Assembly: GCA_913774665.1 (NCBI GenBank)
Contig: CAJYHN010000002.1
Coordinates: 729,464-793,463, forward strand
Source: an uncultured Microbacterium sp.
GTDB lineage: Bacteria; Actinomycetota; Actinomycetes; Actinomycetales; Microbacteriaceae
Direction: 5' to 3'
Length of the DNA: 64,000 nt
The position numbers and the translations under genes are program-made. The notes beneath the pieces are model-generated. The model was not told the origin of the DNA. It ran no database searches and worked only from the letters and a program-made list of their open reading frames with translations. Position 1 is the first letter of the stretch. Each line of letters begins with the position of its first letter. Below are positions 24,345-33,707 of this stretch, one piece after another.

Positions 24345-24456
24345 GCGTCAGCGCCCGAGCGTCAGCGCCCCAGCGTCAGCGCCCCTGCGTCAGCGCCCGA
24401 GCGTCAGCGCCTCAGCGTCAGAGCCCGAGCGTCAGCGCAGGAGCGTCAGAGCCACT
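24345..24456. repeat. Eight tandem copies of a 14-bp repeat at the glpX 3' end
   Basis: GCGTCA words start at 24345, 24359, 24373, 24387, 24401, 24415, 24429 and 24443, exactly 14 bases apart, with consensus GCGTCAGCGCCCGA. The last copy contains the stop codon and final codons of glpX, so the array appears to have grown from the gene end into the gap. Confidence 0.85.
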
Positions 24457-25435
24457 TCGACGTCAGGTGCTCCGACGAGATGCGGCGGAGCGTTCCCGAG
24501 GCGCCGCGCAGCACGACACTCTCTGTGTAGATGAAGTCGCCGTCACGGCGGACTCCCTGCACGAGCTGGCCGTCGGTCACGCCCGTGGCGACGAAGATCG
24601 TGTTCTTGCCCTTCACCAGGCCATCGGCGTCGTAGACCTCGCCGTCGACCTGGAGGCCGGCATCCCGACCCTTCTCTTTCTCGTCGTCGTTCCGAGGCGC
24701 GAGCACGCCCTGGATGTGACCACCCAGCGCCTTGATCGCGCACGCCGTCACGATGCCCTCGGGGCTGCCGCCGATTCCGACGCACATGTCGGTGCGGGCG
24801 TTGTGGCGGGCGGCGTTGATGCCGCCGGCGACGTCGCCGTCGCTCATGAGGCGCGTGCCCGCCCCCGCCTCGCGGATGTCGGCGATGAGCTTCTCGTGAC
24901 GCGGACGGTTCAGCACCGAGACGACGATCTCGTCGACCGGCTTGCCCAGCGCCTTCGCGAGCAGGCGGATGTTCTCGCCGATGGGGAGGCGGATGTCGAC
25001 GACGCCGACACCGGCGGGCCCGGTGACGAGCTTGTCCATGTAGAAGACGCTCGACGCGTCGAGCATCGTGCCCTGGTCGGACACGGCGATGACCGAGAGG
25101 GCGTTCTGGCGGCCCGCGGCCGTGAGCGAAGTGCCGTCGATCGGGTCGACCGCGACATCGCACTGGGGCCCGCGGCCGCTGCCGACGCGCTCTCCGTTGT
25201 AGAGCATGGGGGCGTTGTCCTTCTCGCCCTCGCCGATGACGATCGTGCCGTCGAAGTTGACGGTGCTGAAGAACGCTCGCATCGCGTCGACGGCCGCACC
25301 GTCAGCGGCCTCCTTGTCGCCGCGGCCGATGAAGGGAACGGCGCGGATGGACGCCGCTTCGGTCGCCCGCACCAGCTCGAGCGCCAGGTTTCGGTCGGGG
25401 TGCAAAGGGCTCATGTCGGCAGTCAGGCTCACCAT
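24446..25435 (-). CDS. glpX: Class II fructose-1,6-bisphosphatase GlpX
   Basis: This 329-residue cytosolic enzyme hydrolyses fructose-1,6-bisphosphate in gluconeogenesis and is the usual such enzyme of actinobacteria. Metal and phosphate sites are seen in IGEGEKDNAPM, VDPIDGTSLT (97-103) and GIGGSPEG, and the redox-sensitive KGRDAGLQVDGEVYD region is normal. The ATG at 25435 has TACAGT six bases upstream, a leaderless arrangement. It is divergent from fba, the aldolase working the same step of the pathway in reverse direction. The 3' end is embedded in a tandem repeat. Confidence 0.97.
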   Translation of the reverse strand: MVSLTADMSPLHPDRNLALELVRATEAASIRAVPFIGRGDKEAADGAAVDAMRAFFSTVNFDGTIVIGEGEKDNAPMLYNGERVGSGRGPQCDVAVDPIDGTSLTAAGRQNALSVIAVSDQGTMLDASSVFYMDKLVTGPAGVGVVDIRLPIGENIRLLAKALGKPVDEIVVSVLNRPRHEKLIADIREAGAGTRLMSDGDVAGGINAARHNARTDMCVGIGGSPEGIVTACAIKALGGHIQGVLAPRNDDEKEKGRDAGLQVDGEVYDADGLVKGKNTIFVATGVTDGQLVQGVRRDGDFIYTESVVLRGASGTLRRISSEHLTSKWL

Positions 25436-25441
25436 GGGGCC

Positions 25442-25447
25442 ACTGTA
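25442..25447 (-). promoter_or_regulatory. -10 TACAGT for leaderless glpX mRNA
   Basis: TACAGT ends six bases before the glpX ATG. Confidence 0.5.
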
Positions 25448-25612
25448 TCCAGCGATCCGGTGACAATCGCCGGTTTTGACCGGACGTGCAACGAAGGAAT
25501 CGCCGTTCTTAACTGATCAGCAGAACCGCCCGGTTCCTGTCGCGCCCGCACCGTCACGATCCGGCGGCTTCGCTAGAGTGACGGTGTCCCGACAACACCA
25601 AGGAGCACCTCC

Positions 25613-26641
<1,029 letters not shown>

Positions 26642-26655
26642 CACCTCGTCATCCC

Positions 26656-26689
26656 ACGAACGCCCCGGCCCTCCCGCCGGGGCGTTCGT
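26656..26689 (+). terminator. Rho-independent terminator of fba
   Basis: A perfect 13-bp stem (26656-26668 with 26677-26689) is followed by CGTTTCC. Confidence 0.85.
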
Positions 26690-26720
26690 CGTTTCCGGAT
26701 GCCGTTACCCCGAGCCCCCA

Positions 26721-27047
26721 CGTACACAACGGCGGCCCCACCCACCGACACGCCGCACCCCCACCCCAACAACCGGCGCGTCGCACAAATCCCCCGCCGT
26801 TGTGCACACACCCCAGTCACGCAGCCCGCCCCCGCCCCCACGTACACAACGGCGGACCCACCCGCCAACACGCCGCACCCCCACCCCAACAACCGGCGCG
26901 TCGCGCAAACGCCCCGCCGTTGTGCACACACCCCCGTCACGCAGCCACCAGCCGCCCCCACGTACACAACAGCGGACCCACCCACCGACACGCCGCACCC
27001 CCACCCCAGCCACCGGCGCGTCGCACAAACCCCCCGCCGTTGTGCAC
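26721..27047. repeat. Three tandem 120-bp repeats with inverted ends
   Basis: Left arms (CGTACACAACGGCGG, third copy with one change) start at 26721, 26841 and 26961; right arms (CCGCCGTTGTGCAC) start at 26794, 26914 and 27034, giving an exact 120-bp period. Each unit therefore forms a stem of about 12-14 bp around a C-rich interior of some 58 bases containing ACGCCGCACCC and CCGGCGCGTCGC. Open frames crossing it in several phases are by-products of the repeat. The gap from 26690 to 27110 holds no gene. Confidence 0.85.
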
Positions 27048-27110
27048 ACGCCGGGCCCACCCAGCGGAACGCCCACGCCGCCCAGCGCCGGTCGAACCGG
27101 ACGCCCGCCC

Positions 27111-27656
27111 TCAGGCCCGGTACACCTCGAGCACCGTGGGCGCCCCCTCGGGCGACGACAGCACCTCGATGGCATCCCCCGCTCGAATCTCGCCGGCGCG
27201 ACGGACACGCAGGTAGGCGCCGAGGCGTCCCTCGTCCGAGAAGCGCTTGACCCAGCCACGCGCCGCCGAGCCACCGACCCACCGGGCGAAGGTCGCGCAG
27301 GGCGTTCGGGGCATCGTGACCTCGAGCTCGACGGTGTCGCCGATGCGCCAGATCTCGCCGATCCGCGCTCCGTTGACGTCGAGTCCCTCGACGCGGAGGT
27401 TCTCGCCGAACCACCCCGGGTGAAGCTCCCGATCGAGCTCGCGCTCCCAGAATTCGGCGTCGTCCTGGGCGTACGCGTAGACGGCCTTGTCCGGCCCGCC
27501 GTGGTGCTTGCGGCTCGCCTGGACGTCGGAGCGGATGCCGAGCTTGCCGACGCGGACCTTCCCCTCGAGCGGACGCTTGTCGATCGCCGTCACCCCGATC
27601 GACCCGGAATCCGGGCGCAGGTTGTGGACGGCGCAGACGGCGACGAGTCGAGGCAT
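27111..27656 (-). CDS. MOSC domain-containing protein
   Basis: This 181-residue protein has the MOSC fold, a beta-strand-rich domain related to the C-terminal part of molybdenum cofactor sulfurases. Typical blocks are ASRKHHGGPDKAVYAYAQDD, GWFGENLRVEGLDV, and CATFARWVGG, where the cysteine is the conserved one. Stand-alone members may carry sulfur or handle molybdenum cofactor or N-hydroxylated compounds. The ATG at 27656 has TAGCAT six bases upstream. No other cofactor gene is nearby. Confidence 0.88.
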   Translation of the reverse strand: MPRLVAVCAVHNLRPDSGSIGVTAIDKRPLEGKVRVGKLGIRSDVQASRKHHGGPDKAVYAYAQDDAEFWERELDRELHPGWFGENLRVEGLDVNGARIGEIWRIGDTVELEVTMPRTPCATFARWVGGSAARGWVKRFSDEGRLGAYLRVRRAGEIRAGDAIEVLSSPEGAPTVLEVYRA

Positions 27657-27662
27657 GCGTCG

Positions 27663-27668
27663 ATGCTA
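27663..27668 (-). promoter_or_regulatory. -10 TAGCAT for leaderless MOSC gene mRNA
   Basis: TAGCAT ends six bases before the ATG at 27656. Confidence 0.55.
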
Positions 27669-27700
27669 GAGCGTGCGGCGACGGCGCACGGACGCGACCG

Positions 27701-28399
27701 TCAGTCGAACTCGCGCCGCATCACGACCGTGTCGCCGTCGAGGGAGCGGATCTCGACCGCGCCGATGTTCGAGGCGGAGAGGTCGGTTCCCGCGCTCAGT
27801 TCGGTGGTCGAGCCCGGGTCGGCGCGCCAGGTCGAGAGCACGCTCGTCGTCCCCGAGTCGTCGGTGATGGCGAGAGCGTAGGGCCAGCCCCCGGGCGGGG
27901 CGTCGAGCACCTGACCGGTGTACTGGCACACGAGGTCGATGCGGGTCCCCCACGGTGCGGAGGTGAGCTTCACCGAGGCCTCGAGGGGGGCACCGGCGAC
28001 GTCGTCGAGGGCGTAGACGGTCCCCGCCGACTGCTGCACCGCACTGTTCACGGCGAACACGCTCGGCACCGCGATCGCCACCAGGGCGATGGATGCCGCG
28101 AGCGCCCACACCGTGATGCGCCGCTTGCGACGACGTCGCGCGACCTCGACCACTCGTTCGCGGAGAGACGGATCGGGCGAGGCGAGCGGGATGGGGCCGG
28201 TCGTCGGGCTGAGGGCTCGGGCGCGTTCGGACGACAGTCGCGAGAGGAGCCCCGCGGTGGGAGCCAACTCGGCGACGGAGGCGCGACAGATGGCGCACAC
28301 CGCCAGGTGCGCTTCGAATTCGGCGCGATCGGAGGCGCACAGCGCCCCGAGCACATAGGCGCCGTCCGACATCGACAGACGTTCGTGATCGTCGTTCAT
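27701..28399 (-). CDS. Zinc-type anti-sigma factor (RskA-like)
   Basis: This 232-residue protein should bind and silence the ECF sigma factor encoded just upstream. The N-terminal cytosolic part has the HxxxCxxC zinc anti-sigma motif (His31, Cys35, Cys38 in AHLAVCAICRA). A basic stretch precedes one membrane helix (about 96-118), and the outer domain of about 110 residues resembles the RskA C-terminal domain. Release would come through oxidation or regulated proteolysis; which one is not shown. The ATG at 28399 overlaps the sigma factor stop by four bases. Confidence 0.9.
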   Translation of the reverse strand: MNDDHERLSMSDGAYVLGALCASDRAEFEAHLAVCAICRASVAELAPTAGLLSRLSSERARALSPTTGPIPLASPDPSLRERVVEVARRRRKRRITVWALAASIALVAIAVPSVFAVNSAVQQSAGTVYALDDVAGAPLEASVKLTSAPWGTRIDLVCQYTGQVLDAPPGGWPYALAITDDSGTTSVLSTWRADPGSTTELSAGTDLSASNIGAVEIRSLDGDTVVMRREFD

Positions 28400-28899
28400 C
28401 GGGTCACCCCCCTTTCCTGCAGCGCGAGCCGCAATGCCCGCACCGCGTAATGCAATCGCGATTTGACGGTGCCCGTCGGGATGCCCAGCTCGTCTGCGGT
28501 CTGTGCGACGCTGCGCCCGCCGTAGTAAGCGCTGACGATGACGGCGCGGTGATCGGGTGTGAGGGTGGCGAGGGCCTCCTCGACCAGGAGCGCGTCGAAC
28601 ATCGCGTCGGTGTCGTCGTCGCGAACGGTCTCGGGGAGCTCGTCGACGGGCTGCTCGTGCCGGCGCCGCGCGCTCCGCGCCTCGTCGATGACGAGGTTGC
28701 GGGCCACGGTGTACATCCACGAGCGCAGCGAGGCCGGGTCGTCGCTCATGACGCGCGGCGTCCGCCACGCGCGCAGCAGCGTCTCCTGCACGACGTCGTC
28801 CGCACCCGCATGATCGCCGGTGAGGCTCACGACGTAACGCCAGACGGGGGTCGCGTGCGCGTCGTACAGCGCGGTCAGTTGCGCATGGTCGTCTCGCAT
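28396..28899 (-). CDS. ECF-type RNA polymerase sigma factor
   Basis: This 167-residue sigma-70 family protein has region 2 (GADDVVQETLLRAWRTP, then WMYTVARNLVIDEARS) and region 4 (LTPDHRAVIVSAYYGGRS, ADELGIPTGTVKSRLHYAVR) and nothing else, the ECF layout. The ATG at 28899 follows AGGGGA. It is coupled by a four-base overlap to the anti-sigma gene. A possible self-recognised promoter lies directly upstream. The regulon is unknown. Confidence 0.94.
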   Translation of the reverse strand: MRDDHAQLTALYDAHATPVWRYVVSLTGDHAGADDVVQETLLRAWRTPRVMSDDPASLRSWMYTVARNLVIDEARSARRRHEQPVDELPETVRDDDTDAMFDALLVEEALATLTPDHRAVIVSAYYGGRSVAQTADELGIPTGTVKSRLHYAVRALRLALQERGVTR

Positions 28900-28929
28900 A
28901 GCGGCATCCCCTCTCCCTCTTCTTTTAGG

Positions 28930-28957
28930 AACACGGGATGCCGCGGGGTTCGGTTCA
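28930..28957 (-). promoter_or_regulatory. Candidate ECF-type autoregulatory promoter
   Basis: On the minus strand TGAACC (28952-28957) and CGTGTT (28930-28935) are separated by 16 bases, close to the GAAC / CGTT pattern of ECF promoters. The -35 overlaps the stop codon of the preceding gene, and the start point would fall about 25 bases before the sigma factor ATG. Confidence 0.35.
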
Positions 28958-29545
28958 GTTCGAGACGGTGCCCATGACGGCCGTCAAGAACTGCGGGTCG
29001 CTCGCCATGCCGATGAGCGAGAGGACGGCCGCGATGACCGTCGAGACCAGCGCCCCGACAATCGGGATCCAGAACGAGATGCGCCCGCGCTTCATGGACC
29101 GCCAGGTGAACACGGCGGTCAGAAGCCACCCGATGCCGGTGACGGCCGCGGCCGCCGCACCCCAGAGGTACCCCGCGGTCAGGTTGGTGAACGTCGCGTC
29201 GACCTGGAAGACCCGCGCGAAGTTGTTCGCGTACTCGGGGAAGTTGAGCAGCTGGATGATCGTGGTGACCACGGAGAACAGCCCGTAGATCAACAGACCG
29301 AACGTCACGATCCGGTCGATCTGGCCGCCGCGCGTGGCGGGAACGGGCATGGGCCCGGGCTTCGATGCGACGCGGGGGTCGGGGGCGTGCTCCGGCTGCG
29401 GGGCGACGCCCGCCTCCAGGGCCTCGGTCACCTCGGGACGACGGATGCGCGCCCGCTGCTCCTCGGGGGTGGCGTACTCGCCGTACTGCGGGCGGGGACG
29501 AGCCTCGTCCGCCGCGGACGGGGTGCGCGGGTCGGCGTCGTTCAC
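28955..29545 (-). CDS. Membrane protein, probable DUF6264 family
   Basis: This 196-residue protein has a long hydrophilic N-terminus containing [16 protein letters not shown], which I associate with DUF6264 proteins of Microbacteriaceae, and three membrane helices (about 79-100, 122-147 and 158-180). No function is known. The GTG at 29545 overlaps the ispH stop (GTGA), fixing the start and making it the second gene of the ispH unit. The next gene downstream is the sigma factor, 55 bases away. Confidence 0.7.
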   Translation of the reverse strand: MNDADPRTPSAADEARPRPQYGEYATPEEQRARIRRPEVTEALEAGVAPQPEHAPDPRVASKPGPMPVPATRGGQIDRIVTFGLLIYGLFSVVTTIIQLLNFPEYANNFARVFQVDATFTNLTAGYLWGAAAAAVTGIGWLLTAVFTWRSMKRGRISFWIPIVGALVSTVIAAVLSLIGMASDPQFLTAVMGTVSN

Positions 29546-30603
29546 GCGCGACCCCGGCCGCCCAGCGCGCGCTCGTCGCGCTTGCCGCTGGCATCCTGTC
29601 GCAGCTCCTTGGGGAGCGAGAAGATCAGGTCCTCTTCGGCGGTGCGCACCTCTTCGACGTCGCGGTAGCCGGCGCCGGCGAGCTCTTCGAGGACCTCGGT
29701 CACGAGCACCTCGGGCACCGAGGCGCCGCTGGTGACGCCGACGGTCTCGACGCCCTCGAGCCACTCCTGCTTGACCTCGTCGACGTAATCGACGCGGTAC
29801 GCGGCCTTCGCTCCGTGCTCGAGGGCGACCTCGACCAGGCGCACGCTGTTCGAGCTGTTCGCCGACCCCACGACGATCACGAGGTCGGCGCCGACGGCGA
29901 CCTTCTTGATCGCGACCTGGCGGTTCTGGGTGGCGTAGCAGATGTCATCGGAGGGCGGATCCTGCAGCTCGGGGAAGCGCTCGCGCAGACGCCGCACGGT
30001 CTCCATCGTCTCGTCGACCGAGAGCGTGGTCTGCGACAGCCACACGACCTTCGAGGGGTCGCGCACCTCGATGGTGTCGGCGTGGTCGGGAGAGTTCACG
30101 ACGGTGACGTGCTCGGGGGCCTCTCCGGCCGTGCCCTCGACCTCTTCGTGGCCCTCGTGGCCGATCAGCAGGATCTCGAAGTCGTCGCGGGCGAAGCGCA
30201 CGGCCTCGCGGTGCACCTTCGTCACGAGCGGGCAGGTGGCGTCGATGGCCTGCAGACCACGATCGGATGCCGCGGACACGACGGCCGGCGAGACACCGTG
30301 CGCGCTGAAGACGACGTGGGCGCCGGCGGGAACCTCGTCGACCTCTTCGACGAAGATCGCGCCCTTCTTCTCGAGCTCGGTCACGACGTGGATGTTGTGC
30401 ACGATCTGCTTGCGCACGTAAACGGGGGCGCCGTAGCGCTCCAGGGCCTTCTCGACGGCGATGACCGCTCGATCGACTCCGGCGCAGTAGCCGCGGGGCG
30501 CTGCGAGCAGCACCTTCTTCTTGCCCGGGACGGGGACGTCCTGAAGCCGCCCGCGTCGACCCGGGATGCGGGGAACGGGCAGGTGCACGGCAGGTGAGCT
30601 CAC
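29542..30603 (-). CDS. ispH: 4-hydroxy-3-methylbut-2-enyl diphosphate reductase
   Basis: IspH is the last enzyme of the MEP pathway and makes IPP and DMAPP with a 4Fe-4S cluster. The three cluster cysteines are visible: Cys40 ([12 protein letters not shown]), Cys124 ([10 protein letters not shown]) and Cys222 ([10 protein letters not shown]). [11 protein letters not shown] and [10 protein letters not shown] are also typical. The protein is 353 residues, with a short extra N-terminus. The GTG at 30603 has TAGAAT six bases upstream, a leaderless arrangement. It is divergent from xseA, the arrangement often found in actinobacteria. Confidence 0.97.
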   Translation of the reverse strand: MSSPAVHLPVPRIPGRRGRLQDVPVPGKKKVLLAAPRGYCAGVDRAVIAVEKALERYGAPVYVRKQIVHNIHVVTELEKKGAIFVEEVDEVPAGAHVVFSAHGVSPAVVSAASDRGLQAIDATCPLVTKVHREAVRFARDDFEILLIGHEGHEEVEGTAGEAPEHVTVVNSPDHADTIEVRDPSKVVWLSQTTLSVDETMETVRRLRERFPELQDPPSDDICYATQNRQVAIKKVAVGADLVIVVGSANSSNSVRLVEVALEHGAKAAYRVDYVDEVKQEWLEGVETVGVTSGASVPEVLVTEVLEELAGAGYRDVEEVRTAEEDLIFSLPKELRQDASGKRDERALGGRGRA

Positions 30604-30609
30604 CCCTCG

Positions 30610-30615
30610 ATTCTA
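30610..30615 (-). promoter_or_regulatory. -10 TAGAAT for leaderless ispH mRNA
   Basis: TAGAAT ends six bases before the ispH GTG. Confidence 0.55.
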
Positions 30616-30742
30616 CGGGGGCGCCCCTGGACGACGGCCGAACCTCCCCGGCGCGACCCTGCCGGATAGCATGGGACTTTCCTTCCCGAGAGGCGTCCGG
30701 CTCTTGCGGCCCCCGCCGACGGCGTGCATCCCAGCGAGTGAC

Positions 30743-32122
30743 ATGACCTCTTTCCAGCCCGAGACCATCGCCGGTCAGGCCCCGCCCGCCGACAGCGTGC
30801 ACCCCCGCGACTCCTCCACCGATGCCCCCACCTCGGTGTCACGGCTGAACGACACGATCCGGGGCTTCATCGAGCGCTGGGGATCGGTCTGGGTCGAGGG
30901 CGAGATCACCTCGTTCAACCGCCGCGGCGGCAATGTCTTCGGACGGCTGAAGGACCTCGGCACCGAGTCGACGGTGGCCTTCCGCATCTGGTCGAGCACG
31001 CTCAACCGCTTGCCCAAAGACCTCAAGGTCGGCGATCACGTCGTCGCGTGCGTGAAGGCCGACTACTTCCCGCGCACCGGCGACTTCTCGTTCGCGATCT
31101 CGGCGATGCGGCACGTGGGCCTCGGCGAACAGCTCGAGCGCCTCGAGCGCCTGCGCGTGCAGCTGCGTTCGGAGGGTCTGTTCGACCCCGTCCGCAAGAA
31201 GAAGCTGCCCTTCCTCCCCCACTGCATCGGTCTGATCACGGGCGAGAACTCGGATGCCGAGAAGGACGTGCACCGCAACGCCGAGCTGCGCTGGCCCCGC
31301 GTGCGGTTCCGCACCCAGCACGCCGCCGTGCAGGGCGACCGGTGCGTTCCCGAAACGCTCGCGGCCCTGAGAATTCTGGATGCCGATCCCGAGGTCGACG
31401 TGATCGTGATCGCGCGCGGCGGCGGGGATCCGCAGACGCTCCTCGGCTTCAGCGACGAGCGACTGCTGCGTGCGGTGGCCGCGGTATCCACTCCGATCGT
31501 CAGCGCGATCGGGCACGAGAACGACCGACCGCTCCTCGACGAGGTCGCCGACGTGCGCGCCTCGACGCCCACCGACGCCGCCAAGCGCGTGGTCCCCGAT
31601 GTCAGCGAGCAGCGGGCCCTCGTCTCTCAATTGCGCGCCCGGCTGACCGGACGTCTGACCCAGCGCGTGCTCCACGACATCGCGCAGCTGGAGCAGATCC
31701 GCTCGCGTCCCGCGCTGCGCAACCCGCACTCCCTGCTCACCTCCCGCGCACAGGAGCTGTGGATGCTCTCGAACCGGGGGCGCGACATCGTCGATCGGCG
31801 CATCGAGGGAGAGCGTCGACGCACCAGCGAGCTCGGGGCGGGACTCCGCGCCCTCTCACCGCTCGCCACCCTCGCCCGGGGATACGCCATCGCCCAGCTC
31901 CCCGACGGGTCCGTCCTGCGCGACGCCGCCCACGCCCCGGCCGGAACCGCCCTGCGGCTCACGATCGAGCAGGGAACCGTGGCCGCCCATTCGGACGGCG
32001 CCGTGCCAGACGCCGTCGCACACGGCGCTCAATCCCACGATCTGGCCGGCTCCGCGGCATCCGTCGATCGTCCACTCGACGACGAGGCACCCGGCGACGG
32101 GGTGTCGGTGGGGCGCGCCTAG
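30743..32122 (+). CDS. xseA: Exodeoxyribonuclease VII large subunit
   Basis: XseA and XseB form the nuclease that cuts single-stranded DNA from both ends. This 459-residue subunit has the N-terminal OB fold ([19 protein letters not shown]), the catalytic core ([46 protein letters not shown]) and a coiled-coil C-terminus. The ATG at 30743 starts the family-length protein; TAGCAT at 30667-30672 could be the -10 box, giving a leader of about 65 bases. It leads the xseA-xseB-DUF4245-carbonic anhydrase-fumC cluster. Confidence 0.95.
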   Translation: MTSFQPETIAGQAPPADSVHPRDSSTDAPTSVSRLNDTIRGFIERWGSVWVEGEITSFNRRGGNVFGRLKDLGTESTVAFRIWSSTLNRLPKDLKVGDHVVACVKADYFPRTGDFSFAISAMRHVGLGEQLERLERLRVQLRSEGLFDPVRKKKLPFLPHCIGLITGENSDAEKDVHRNAELRWPRVRFRTQHAAVQGDRCVPETLAALRILDADPEVDVIVIARGGGDPQTLLGFSDERLLRAVAAVSTPIVSAIGHENDRPLLDEVADVRASTPTDAAKRVVPDVSEQRALVSQLRARLTGRLTQRVLHDIAQLEQIRSRPALRNPHSLLTSRAQELWMLSNRGRDIVDRRIEGERRRTSELGAGLRALSPLATLARGYAIAQLPDGSVLRDAAHAPAGTALRLTIEQGTVAAHSDGAVPDAVAHGAQSHDLAGSAASVDRPLDDEAPGDGVSVGRA

Positions 32123-32125
32123 AAT
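32120..32125 (+). promoter_or_regulatory. -10 TAGAAT before xseB
   Basis: TAGAAT overlaps the xseA stop codon and ends seven bases before the ATG at 32133, suggesting an internal leaderless start in addition to read-through from xseA. Confidence 0.45.
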
Positions 32126-32132
32126 GGATGCC

Positions 32133-32360
32133 ATGACCGCGACGACCCCCGGCCCCGCCGTCGACGTCGCCACGCTGTCGTTCGAGCAGGCCCGCGACGA
32201 ACTCGTGCGCGTGGTCGCCGAGCTCGAGCAGGGCGCCCCGACCCTCGAAGAATCCCTCGCTCTCTGGGAGCGCGGCGAGAAGCTCTACGCCCGCTGCGAG
32301 GAATGGCTGCTCGGGGCCAAGCGCCGCCTCGACGCCGCCCGCGGCGAGGGAGACGACTGA
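32133..32360 (+). CDS. xseB: Exodeoxyribonuclease VII small subunit
   Basis: This 75-residue helical protein is the partner of XseA. The core [39 protein letters not shown] and the C-terminal [11 protein letters not shown] are family hallmarks. The ATG at 32133 lies seven bases after TAGAAT; an in-frame ATG at 32124 overlaps that hexamer. The stop overlaps the ATG of the next gene (TGATG), so the downstream DUF4245 gene is coupled to it. Confidence 0.95.
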   Translation: MTATTPGPAVDVATLSFEQARDELVRVVAELEQGAPTLEESLALWERGEKLYARCEEWLLGAKRRLDAARGEGDD

Positions 32361-32992
32361 TGGCTCGCGTCGTCGCGCATCTCGGCCGACCCGAGACCCC
32401 GCAAGAAACCGCCGATCGCAGGGCCGAGTCCTCGCGTCGGTACCGCTCGAGCAAGACGTTCCGCAACCTCATCGCGGCGTTGCTCGTGACGGTGGCGGTC
32501 GTCCTGGTCGTCGTGGCGGCCGTCCCCCGCGGCGAACCCGCGCCCCGCCCCGAGATCGACGTTCCGGCCCTCGCGGCCGACATGCAGCGCGATCTCGGGC
32601 GCCCCGTCCTCTCGCCCTCTCTCGGCGAGGGGTGGCGGGTCAATCAGGCCACCACCGAGGGCGTCGGCGGCACCGAGGCGTGGACGATGGTCTACGTGCG
32701 ATCGGGCGAGAGCGGCTTCCTCCGCGTCGCTCAGGGTCTCGACGCCGACGAGGCGTGGGTCGGCCAGGTCCTCGACGGTACGCGCAGCAGCGAGACGATC
32801 CAGATCGACGGCATCACGTGGAACGTCTACCGCCCCTCGAACCCCTCGGGCACGGGCAACGTCGATTACGCCCTGGCCACCCCGGCCGGGCCGGACTACG
32901 TGCTCGTCTACGGCGATGCCGCCCCCGAGACCGCGGCCCTCGCGGCCGCCTCCGTCACATCGCAGATCGAGCAGTTGAGAGAGGTCCCGTGA
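32360..32992 (+). CDS. DUF4245 domain-containing membrane-anchored protein
   Basis: This 210-residue protein has an Arg/Ser-rich cytosolic start, one membrane helix (about residues 38-55) and an extracellular domain with [14 protein letters not shown] and [17 protein letters not shown], the DUF4245 pattern. Function is unknown, but in actinobacteria it is often found beside xseB, glpX or fumC, as here. The ATG at 32360 overlaps the xseB stop, and its own stop overlaps the carbonic anhydrase GTG, so it sits inside the operon. Confidence 0.85.
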   Translation: MARVVAHLGRPETPQETADRRAESSRRYRSSKTFRNLIAALLVTVAVVLVVVAAVPRGEPAPRPEIDVPALAADMQRDLGRPVLSPSLGEGWRVNQATTEGVGGTEAWTMVYVRSGESGFLRVAQGLDADEAWVGQVLDGTRSSETIQIDGITWNVYRPSNPSGTGNVDYALATPAGPDYVLVYGDAAPETAALAAASVTSQIEQLREVP

Positions 32993-33675
32993 GCGAGCGC
33001 ATCAGCCCCCGTCAGGTCTGGCAGCAGATGGTGGAGGGCAACGAGCGTTTCGTCTCCGGCGCTCCCGCGCACCCGCGTCAAGACGTGGAGCGTCGCACCG
33101 AGCTCGCGAGTTCCCAGCACCCGACGGCGGCGCTCTTCGGCTGCTCCGACTCCCGCCTCGCCGCCGAGATCATCTTCGATCAGGGCCTCGGCGATCTGTT
33201 CGTCGTCCGCAACGCCGGCCAGGTCATCTCGGACTCGGTCATCGGCAGCCTCGAGTACGCCGTGGGCGTGCTGGAGGTCCCCCTCATCGTGGTGCTCGCG
33301 CACGACGCCTGCGGGGCCGTCGGCGCCGCGATCGAGAGCACGGGCGTGGACGCCCCGACCCTTCCCGCGTACATCTGGCGCCAGATCGCCCCGATCGTGC
33401 CCGCCGTCCGCCGCGTTCAGCGCGCCTCGGCCGTGGACGGCCACCTGCCCGACGTCGTCGACCCCGAGCTCGTGGGCCGCGAACACCTGCGCCACACCGT
33501 GGGCGAGCTGCTGCGCGCCTCCGAGCTGATCAGCGAGGCCGTGGCCGAGGGCCGCACCGCCGTGGTCGGCGCGAACTACCGCCTCGACGAGGGCGAGGCC
33601 TTCCCCGTCGTCGTGGTGGGCGATGTCGACGACTCGCGCGTCGACGACCACCGCGTCGACGACGCCCGCATCTGA
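32989..33675 (+). CDS. Beta-class carbonic anhydrase
   Basis: This 228-residue zinc enzyme interconverts CO2 and bicarbonate. Zinc ligands Cys52, His105 and Cys108 and the catalytic pair Asp54-Arg56 are present (FGCSDSR, AHDACG). The core continues to [14 protein letters not shown]. The last residues form a short acidic repeat ([16 protein letters not shown]) not typical of the family. The GTG at 32989 overlaps the upstream stop. It lies directly before fumC and may supply bicarbonate for anaplerotic carboxylation, for example by the Ppc encoded at 60.4 kb; that link is inferred. Confidence 0.93.
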   Translation: MSERISPRQVWQQMVEGNERFVSGAPAHPRQDVERRTELASSQHPTAALFGCSDSRLAAEIIFDQGLGDLFVVRNAGQVISDSVIGSLEYAVGVLEVPLIVVLAHDACGAVGAAIESTGVDAPTLPAYIWRQIAPIVPAVRRVQRASAVDGHLPDVVDPELVGREHLRHTVGELLRASELISEAVAEGRTAVVGANYRLDEGEAFPVVVVGDVDDSRVDDHRVDDARI

Positions 33676-33707
33676 CAACCGAACGAACGACCTGGAGGAA
33701 CGACGAC

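Noticed and set aside
32989-33675. Carboxysome or CO2-fixation locus around the carbonic anhydrase
   Set aside because: The neighbours are xseAB, DUF4245 and fumC; no Rubisco or shell genes are present.
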